DNA of 5,830 bases from Micavibrio sp. (lineage in GTDB: Bacteria; Pseudomonadota; Alphaproteobacteria; Micavibrionales; Micavibrionaceae), in NCBI GenBank assembly GCA_027051315.1, contig JALTZE010000044.1, positions 1-5,830 of the forward strand, in the 5' to 3' direction. Under the pieces are notes generated by a model, which worked only from the letters and a program-made list of their open reading frames with translations, searched no databases and was not told where the DNA came from. Shown here piece after piece: positions 1 through 3,811 of this stretch; position 1 is the first letter of the stretch, and each line of letters begins with the position of its first letter. Position numbers and translations under genes: made by a program.

Positions 1-51
1 ACAAAAAGATTTTCTAGACTTATGGATTATGGCTATTCCCGCCTTACCTAA
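1..51 (+). CDS. possible 3' end of an upstream gene (partial)
   Basis: Frame 1 is open from the window edge to a TAA at 49-51 and reads TKRFSRLMDYGYSRLT. If real, these are the last 16 residues of a co-directional gene ending 41 bases before the pseudouridine synthase. The phrase RLMDYGYSRL faintly recalls the 'LLDYGF' segment of D-alanyl-D-alanine carboxypeptidases of the S11 family, but sixteen residues cannot support a family call. Frame 2 is also open here, from 2 to 98-100, so the choice of frame is uncertain. I saw no open frame with an ATG start on the minus strand in this stretch. Confidence 0.25.
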   Translation, partial: TKRFSRLMDYGYSRLT

Positions 52-52
52 T

Positions 53-58
53 TATAAT
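53..58 (+). promoter_or_regulatory. possible -10 box upstream of rluD
   Basis: A perfect TATAAT lies 34 bases before the start of the pseudouridine synthase gene. No good -35 box sits 16-18 bases upstream; the best is TTATGG at 27-32, with a 20-base spacer. In DNA this AT-rich, a lone -10 match is weak evidence. The gene could instead be read through from upstream. Confidence 0.2.
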
Positions 59-92
59 AATCCGTGCGTTACAAAAAGATATGGTAATATGA

Positions 93-1073
93 ATGACTGA
101 TGAAAATTCTCAATTATATGTAGTTTCTGATGAGTTTGATGGTTTTAGGCTGGATAAGGCTCTTTCTGAAATGGTTGATGGTTTATCAAGAACACGAATA
201 AAAAACTGTATTGAGGATAAAGGAGTTCTAGTTAATGGTATTTGTATATTATCTCCCAAGCATAAAATATGTTCGGGTGATGAAATTATACTTAATATGC
301 CAGAAGTAAAAGATTATGAGCCTGAAGGTGAGAATATAAATCTTGATATTATTTATGAAGATGAGCATATGCTGGTTATAAATAAGGCAGCTGGAATGGT
401 TGTTCATCAAGGAGCAGGGAATTATACAGGAACTTTGGTTAATGCTTTAATTTATCACTGTAAAGATGAACTTTCAGGAATTGGAGGGATTAAACGCCCT
501 GGAATTGTGCATAGGCTTGATAAAGAAACAAGTGGTCTTATGGTTGTTGCAAAAAATGATTTTGCACATATGAAACTTTCATCACAGCTTGAAGATAGAA
601 GTTTATTCAGGTTATATCATGGTGTTGTTTTGAATGTTCCCCTTCCTGTAATAGGAAGGATAGATGCTCCTATCGGAAGACATTCTGTGCATAGAACCAA
701 AATGAGTATCAGGGGACAAAATTATAAAAATGCTGCTACTAATTATAGGGTTATTAAGAAGGCTGGAGAGTCTTTTTCTTTGGTAGAATGTAAGCTTGAA
801 ACGGGTAGGACACACCAAATCAGAGTTCATATGGAATATATAAAAAACCCAATGATTGGTGACCCTTTATATGGACCTCAGATTACGGCTGTTAAATCTG
901 CTTTGAATAAAATTGATGCTGATGATGAAGTGAAGGATATAGTTCTTAATTTCCCTAGGCAAGCATTACATGCACGTGAAATAGCATTTATTCACCCAGT
1001 AACAGAAGAAAAAATGCATTTTGTAGGAGAATATCCTGAATCATTTAAGTTATTGATAAATAAGCTTTTTTAG
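93..1073 (+). CDS. rluD: RluA/RluD-family 23S rRNA pseudouridine synthase
   Basis: This cytoplasmic enzyme converts uridines in 23S rRNA to pseudouridine. E. coli RluD acts on the helix 69 loop (positions 1911, 1915 and 1917) during large-subunit maturation. The protein is 326 residues, the normal RluD length. An S4 RNA-binding domain covers about residues 16-68 (RLDKALSEM, then RTRIKNCIEDKGVLVNG). The catalytic domain follows, with LVINKAAGMVVHQG at 94-107. The signature HRLDKETSGL (140-149) carries the catalytic aspartate D143, and ETGRTHQIRVHM (236-247) and GDPLYG follow. GRH..HRTKM (195-204) resembles RluD's GRHPTKRTHM, which favours RluD over RluC. The ATG at 93 is chosen because ATGs at 81 and 89 hit stops within a few codons; no clear Shine-Dalgarno precedes it. 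In many alphaproteobacteria rpoH follows rluD, but not here. The family is near certain; the exact target site is inferred. Confidence 0.93.
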   Translation: MTDENSQLYVVSDEFDGFRLDKALSEMVDGLSRTRIKNCIEDKGVLVNGICILSPKHKICSGDEIILNMPEVKDYEPEGENINLDIIYEDEHMLVINKAAGMVVHQGAGNYTGTLVNALIYHCKDELSGIGGIKRPGIVHRLDKETSGLMVVAKNDFAHMKLSSQLEDRSLFRLYHGVVLNVPLPVIGRIDAPIGRHSVHRTKMSIRGQNYKNAATNYRVIKKAGESFSLVECKLETGRTHQIRVHMEYIKNPMIGDPLYGPQITAVKSALNKIDADDEVKDIVLNFPRQALHAREIAFIHPVTEEKMHFVGEYPESFKLLINKLF

Positions 1074-1099
1074 TTTTTACTTGTATTTACATAAAATTT

Positions 1100-1122
1100 T
1101 AGCTATATTTTAATTATAGCTA
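1100..1122. repeat. 8-bp inverted repeat downstream of rluD
   Basis: TAGCTATA (1100-1107) and TATAGCTA (1115-1122) are perfect reverse complements around a 7-base AT loop, starting 27 bases after the rluD stop. The hairpin is AT-rich and is not followed by a T-run on either strand, so it is not a standard intrinsic terminator. It could stabilise the rluD 3' end or be a chance palindrome in AT-rich DNA. The same bases include TATATT (1104-1109), 17 bases after TTGTAT (1081-1086), a poor promoter candidate for the stretch that follows. Confidence 0.35.
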
Positions 1123-1124
1123 GT

Positions 1125-1281
1125 GATTAAGTAACAATAAAAAGTAAAGTATGAGGAAGTAGCAATATATAAGTTAGTAATGTGTGAAGATGTACTGATA
1201 AGGGCGAGAGGGGATAAGTAATAAGTCTATTTCTGGTACCTAAAATTAACCTAGCCACCGAAAGGTGGCTTTTTCTTTTTT
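1125..1281 (+). ncRNA. candidate small RNA or untranslated transcript ending at a terminator
   Basis: This stretch encodes no convincing protein; the longest ATG frame I checked, at 1180, ends after 13 codons without a ribosome site. It does end in a strong intrinsic terminator about 180-200 bases after the rluD stop and before the promoter region of the next gene. It holds a purine-rich block (about 1200-1218) unlike its surroundings and a GGTACC palindrome (1235-1240). Two readings fit: a long rluD 3' UTR, or an independent small RNA whose 5' end lies near 1115-1130. I recognise no conserved RNA family (SRP RNA, tmRNA, 6S or RNase P). The 5' boundary given is a guess. Confidence 0.25.
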
Positions 1282-1291
1282 GTTAATTTTA
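1241..1291. repeat. perfect 10-bp inverted repeat enclosing the terminator
   Basis: TAAAATTAAC (1241-1250) and GTTAATTTTA (1282-1291) are exact reverse complements. Between them lie two bases, the terminator hairpin and its T-tract. In RNA they could close an outer stem beneath the terminator, which would trap the U-tract in an asymmetric internal loop. As DNA, the right arm touches the putative -35 boxes of the pentapeptide gene (TTTACA 1288-1293, TTGACA 1295-1300), so a regulator binding the arms is conceivable. The repeat is visible directly; its role is inference, and the arms are mostly A and T. Confidence 0.55.
1253..1281 (+). terminator. intrinsic (Rho-independent) terminator
   Basis: AGCCACC (1253-1259) pairs perfectly with GGTGGCT (1264-1270) across a GAAA tetraloop, followed by the T-rich tract TTTTCTTTTTT (1271-1281). 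The stem is GC-rich in an AT-rich region, and GAAA is a stable GNRA loop. It acts on plus-strand transcription and so ends either rluD read-through or a small transcript from the intergenic region. The minus-strand side has no matching T-run, so it looks one-directional. Confidence 0.88.
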
Positions 1292-1323
1292 CAATTGACA
1301 TAATACATGAATTATACTAATAA
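1288..1323 (+). promoter_or_regulatory. promoter region of the pentapeptide-repeat gene
   Basis: A perfect TTGACA (1295-1300) lies just after the terminator. The hexamer 17 bases downstream is TAATAA (1318-1323), a weak -10. A better -10, TATACT (1313-1318), is only 12 bases from that box but 19 bases from TTTACA (1288-1293). Either pairing would start transcription about 30 bases before the ATG. With a terminator directly upstream, a promoter here is expected, but the exact boxes are unsettled. Confidence 0.5.
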
Positions 1324-1358
1324 TGTTCTGAAATTGAGAATATGGAGAGGAAATAAGA

Positions 1359-2069
1359 ATGTCAGCATTAGCGAAAGCAGAAGCATGTTATAGTCATATA
1401 GAATGGAGAGAAGGTTGGGGTGATATTAAAGACCCTAATAGTTTTGCACGGCGCTATTATGCTCATCAGCTTTGGTTTAAAGATAAAAATCAAGAAGGCG
1501 CTAGGTGTTTTGAATGTGGGGTTGAGGAAAGATTACCTATAGATTTAATAGGTGTTGATTTAAGAGGAGCGAGTTTGGTAGAAGCTGATTTAAGCCATTC
1601 TGTTTTAAAAGATGCCGATTTAAGATATACAGATATGAAATATGCTAATTTAAAAAGTACTAATATGATGGGTACTAAAGTTGATTATGCTGATTTGAGT
1701 GGTGCAAATATGGAGAATTCTGTAATTGATTTGTTATCTCTTAAAGAGCAGACTAAGCTGTGGAACGGTGCTATATTGACAGGGGTAGTTCTACATAAAG
1801 ATGATATGTATTTTACAGAGAATGATTCTCGTAAAGTGCTTAAAAGGATAGCTAAAGAACATGGAATTAATGCTAGAGGTTTAATGCATTCTGCATTGGT
1901 TTCGGTGGTAACGGTAGGTGTAGCAGGAGCAATGGTTCTTGCTGTAGCATTTAATAACAGTGCATTATTGAGTGATGAAAATAAAGAAAAAATAGCTCTG
2001 ATGTGTTCAGATAAGAATGCAGTAGAAATTTTGCCCGTTGCAGATGTTTGCAGAGAATTATCGCCATAA
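1359..2069 (+). CDS. membrane-anchored pentapeptide-repeat protein
   Basis: The 236-residue protein has three parts. Residues 1-61 form an aromatic- and charge-rich head with no family I recognise, including a CxxC at C50-C53. Residues 62-121 are twelve uninterrupted pentapeptides of the A(D/N)LXX type (DLIGV, DLRGA, SLVEA, DLSHS and on to NMENS), predicted to form about three coils of a right-handed beta-helix. Residues 122-175 are a charged linker with one isolated repeat-like segment (NGAILTGVVL, 136-145). A single hydrophobic helix spans about 179-198, with a 38-residue tail containing C216 and C231. There is no signal peptide, so the repeat domain is probably cytoplasmic and the tail periplasmic, where the two cysteines could form a disulfide. 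The ATG is supported by GGAGAGG at 1344-1350, eight bases upstream. The gene stands alone and faces the DUF167 gene across 12 bases. Pentapeptide proteins have varied roles, from gyrase-binding DNA mimics to scaffolds; three coils is short for a gyrase mimic. Function is unknown. Confidence 0.88.
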   Translation: MSALAKAEACYSHIEWREGWGDIKDPNSFARRYYAHQLWFKDKNQEGARCFECGVEERLPIDLIGVDLRGASLVEADLSHSVLKDADLRYTDMKYANLKSTNMMGTKVDYADLSGANMENSVIDLLSLKEQTKLWNGAILTGVVLHKDDMYFTENDSRKVLKRIAKEHGINARGLMHSALVSVVTVGVAGAMVLAVAFNNSALLSDENKEKIALMCSDKNAVEILPVADVCRELSP

Positions 2070-2081
2070 TATTAGAAGTAG

Positions 2082-2318
2082 TTATGTGATTTCTATAATT
2101 TTATCTTTGCATGTTTTGCCTTTTATAATTTTTATTGATGATTTTGGAATTTTTAGTTCTTTTGAGAGAAGTTTTATTACTTCTTTGTTGGCTTTTCCAT
2201 CTTCTGGAACGGAAGTAACATAAACACGTATTAATTGTTCACCATTTTCGCATTGCTCATATGTTATGCGGTTTCTTGATGCTTTTGCTGTTACCCGTAT
2301 TTTTATTTTTTTACTCAT
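2082..2318 (-). CDS. DUF167 (YggU-family) small protein
   Basis: This 78-residue protein has the whole DUF167/YggU pattern: an opening strand with a basic 'KAS.N.I' segment (IRVTAKASRNRITY), then 'L.RVYVTSVPEDGKANKEVIKLLSKEL' read in two adjoining parts at about residues 29-54, and the closing 'SSIKIIKGKTCKDKIIEI'. The PEDGKAN core is the family hallmark. In the end motif the usual serine-arginine of 'G.tsR.K' appears to be replaced by Cys-Lys-Asp. Family members are small cytoplasmic alpha/beta proteins of about 70-100 residues with no settled function, so this is full length. The ATG at 2316-2318 is the natural start, although no Shine-Dalgarno precedes it. The gene is alone on its strand, and its stop (2082-2084) lies 12 bases from the pentapeptide gene's stop, with no terminator between them. 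Confidence 0.88.
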   Translation of the reverse strand: MSKKIKIRVTAKASRNRITYEQCENGEQLIRVYVTSVPEDGKANKEVIKLLSKELKIPKSSIKIIKGKTCKDKIIEIT

Positions 2319-2348
2319 ATTTTTTACATAAAATCCAATATAAAATAA

Positions 2349-2391
2349 GGTAATCTTTTACCATTACAAATATATAATAAAATGTTATATT
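2349..2391. promoter_or_regulatory. divergent intergenic region with weak promoter elements
   Basis: The 129 bases between the DUF167 gene (-) and the exported protein gene (+) must hold promoters for both. Visible elements are a short inverted repeat GGTAA-TCTT-TTACC (2349-2362), a perfect TATAAT on the plus strand (2373-2378) without a good -35, and TTACAA (2364-2369) 16 bases before TATATT (2386-2391). None is strong. The small inverted repeat lies between the two starts, where an operator might be, but five base pairs per arm could be chance. Confidence 0.25.
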
Positions 2392-2447
2392 TTCAGTGGT
2401 AATTTATCATTGCCTTAATTTTTCAAAAGTAAAGAGTTTATCTTGTC

Positions 2448-3017
2448 ATGTTTAGGTTAAAAAAAATATCTATATTATTTAGTGCCATTATAATAACTAT
2501 GTTTATGCTTACAATCACTGTAAATGCTGATGATGGTTTAATTCCGCCTAGAGCAAGTGATATGGAAGTTGTATCAAAGGTAGTTGGAAAAGGTTATTAT
2601 CCATTGATAAGATTGACTCCCGAGAAATTAGAAATGATAGAGCTAGAACAAGATGCGGCAAGTGTTTTTGTTGGTAATCCTACCCATCTTAATGTTCTTC
2701 TTGATACTCCTAATACACTTGTATTAATTCCAAGGCAACCTGGTGCAACGCATTTTAAGGTAATTAATAGTGCAGGTGATGTAATAATGGAAAGGCATGT
2801 TATTGTTGCTTCTCCCAAACAAGATTTTGTACGCATTAGAAGGACGTGTGCTATTATGGGTGGGGATTCAGAACAATGTAAGGAATACAGCATTTTCTTC
2901 TGCCCTGACATGTGCCATAATGTTGCTTTGTCAGATAATGAGATGATAAATAATGATATGAGTTCTCAGGAGATTGAGTATAGAAATAATGGTGGTAATA
3001 ATGCATCAGAAAATTAG
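2448..3017 (+). CDS. exported CpaC/RcpA N-terminal-domain protein with a four-cysteine tail
   Basis: The 189-residue protein starts with a signal peptide: MFRLKK, then a hydrophobic core to about residue 25, with likely cleavage after VNA (residue 27). Residues about 50-121 match the pilus assembly N-terminal domain found at the front of Tad/Flp secretins such as CpaC and RcpA: YPLIRLTPEKLEMIELEQDAA, then VFVGNPTHLNVLLDTP, LVLIPRQPGATHFKVINSAGD and a closing strand ERHVIVAS (runs adjacent or nearly so). A full secretin would continue into BON and secretin domains for several hundred residues. Here the protein instead ends in a short tail with C134, C144, C152 and C156 and a polar Asn-rich end. 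The tail could hold two disulfides in the periplasm. The start ATG at 2448 has only a weak AAAGAG upstream. It is the first gene of an operon with the TPR lipoprotein, 13 bases downstream. A role in pilus or secretin assembly is inferred from domain and partner; no pilin, ATPase or secretin is visible. Confidence 0.85.
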   Translation: MFRLKKISILFSAIIITMFMLTITVNADDGLIPPRASDMEVVSKVVGKGYYPLIRLTPEKLEMIELEQDAASVFVGNPTHLNVLLDTPNTLVLIPRQPGATHFKVINSAGDVIMERHVIVASPKQDFVRIRRTCAIMGGDSEQCKEYSIFFCPDMCHNVALSDNEMINNDMSSQEIEYRNNGGNNASEN

Positions 3018-3030
3018 GAATGGATAAGAT

Positions 3031-3762
3031 ATGATGAAAGCGGGTAAAATAAAATCATTATTATGTGTAGGAGTGGTGGTAGCGGTTTTGTCTGGATGTT
3101 CGACGACTTTTGTGCCACAGGCTAAAATTCAGGCTGAAAATACGAAGCTGGATAAAATTTTGGAAAAGGCCGCTGATTATGCATATGCAAAGGGTGATAA
3201 AAAAGAATCTCTTGCTCTTTTGGAACGTGCATATAAAAGGGATAGTGCAAATCCTGAAAAGGCTGTTAAATATGCAAAGATATTAAGGGAAAGTGGGCAG
3301 GCAAAGCAAGCTGCTATTATTTTATCTCCTTTTATTTATGATAAGAATGTTAGTAGTGATGTGCTTACTGAATATGCATATATTCAAACATCAATGGGAA
3401 ATTATAATATATCCGAAGATATAGCTATGAGAGCTTTGGATATAGACGAGAATAATTACAGGGCAAGACATGCTCTTGGTATTGCTTTAGATGCAAAAGG
3501 TAATCACAAGCAAGCAGAAAAAGAATTCAGAAAAGCAATGGATATATGGGAAGGTGACCCTATGCCTTTGTTGAATAATTTGGCTCTTTGTCTTGCTTCT
3601 CAGGGTTATCTTGATGATTCTGTTAATCTTTTGCGAAGGGCATTTGAGGTTGCTCCTGATAGGGTGGAAATAGAAAGAAATCTACGTATTATTACTACGC
3701 TTCAAGATACTACCAGTAGAAAATATGCGCCAAAGCCAATTAAAAAGCCAAGAAAATCATAA
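3031..3762 (+). CDS. TPR-repeat lipoprotein, TadD-like
   Basis: The 243-residue protein begins with a lipoprotein signal: basic MMKAGKIK, a hydrophobic run, and the lipobox VLSGC with the acylated cysteine at C23. Residue 24 is Ser, not Asp, which favours outer-membrane sorting by Lol. About five tetratricopeptide repeats follow from about 43 to 211; the clearest are RARHALGIALDAKGNHKQAE (144-163) and LLNNLALCLASQGYLDDSV (180-198). A basic, proline-containing tail (KPIKKPRKS) ends it. Size, lipobox and repeats match TadD, the lipoprotein that helps assemble the Tad/Flp pilus secretin; PilF/PilW and other TPR lipoproteins look alike, so no symbol is given. It follows the secretin-domain gene after 13 bases, so the two are very likely co-transcribed. 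Two ATGs in a row (3031, 3034) leave the start open: GGAT at 3022-3025 is better spaced for the second. Confidence 0.88.
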   Translation: MMKAGKIKSLLCVGVVVAVLSGCSTTFVPQAKIQAENTKLDKILEKAADYAYAKGDKKESLALLERAYKRDSANPEKAVKYAKILRESGQAKQAAIILSPFIYDKNVSSDVLTEYAYIQTSMGNYNISEDIAMRALDIDENNYRARHALGIALDAKGNHKQAEKEFRKAMDIWEGDPMPLLNNLALCLASQGYLDDSVNLLRRAFEVAPDRVEIERNLRIITTLQDTTSRKYAPKPIKKPRKS

Positions 3763-3811
3763 TGGTTGTTTTATGTCATTAATGAGTCCTAACCCTAATC
3801 ATTGATGATTA
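3763..3811. repeat. palindromes at the convergent gene ends
   Basis: The 32-base gap between two convergent stops carries the perfect palindrome TCATTAATGA (3776-3785). A second one, TAATCAT-TG-ATGATTA (3796-3811), overlaps the last codons of the minus-strand gene. Neither is GC-rich nor followed by a T-run, so I do not call an intrinsic terminator for either gene. They may be no more than AT-rich chance. Confidence 0.3.

Noticed and set aside
2..100. Second open frame through the left edge, ending at 98-100 inside the start of rluD
   Set aside because: It competes with the frame ending at 49-51. Its product (WIMAIPALPNYNNP region) resembles nothing I know, and openness over 33 codons is weak evidence.
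612..830. 72-codon minus-strand open frame inside the pseudouridine synthase gene
   Set aside because: It lies wholly within a strongly conserved coding region on the other strand, in the part encoding known RluD motifs; it shows no domain and no ribosome site.
1100..1122. Inverted repeat as the rluD terminator
   Set aside because: The stem is nearly all A and T, with no T-run on either side; the real terminator signature is at 1253-1281.
1180..1221. 13-codon ATG frame in the intergenic region (MCEDVLIRARGDK)
   Set aside because: It is very short and has no Shine-Dalgarno in front, so a leader peptide cannot be argued.
1562..1721. Regular short periodicity suggesting a DNA repeat array
   Set aside because: The 15-base rhythm is the codon-level echo of the pentapeptide repeats; the units are not identical at DNA level and form no CRISPR or tandem array.
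2038..2223. 61-codon plus-strand open frame across the end of the pentapeptide gene and the DUF167 gene
   Set aside because: It is antisense to the conserved DUF167 frame and overlaps the pentapeptide gene; its hydrophobic composition comes from the T-rich complement of an A-rich gene.
2597..2911. 104-codon minus-strand open frame opposite the secretin-domain gene
   Set aside because: The plus strand here encodes a recognisable domain with a signal peptide and operon partner; the antisense product has no family features.
3788..3798. Telomere-like CCTAACCCTAA
   Set aside because: It is a single short occurrence overlapping a stop codon in a bacterial gene context, not a repeat array.
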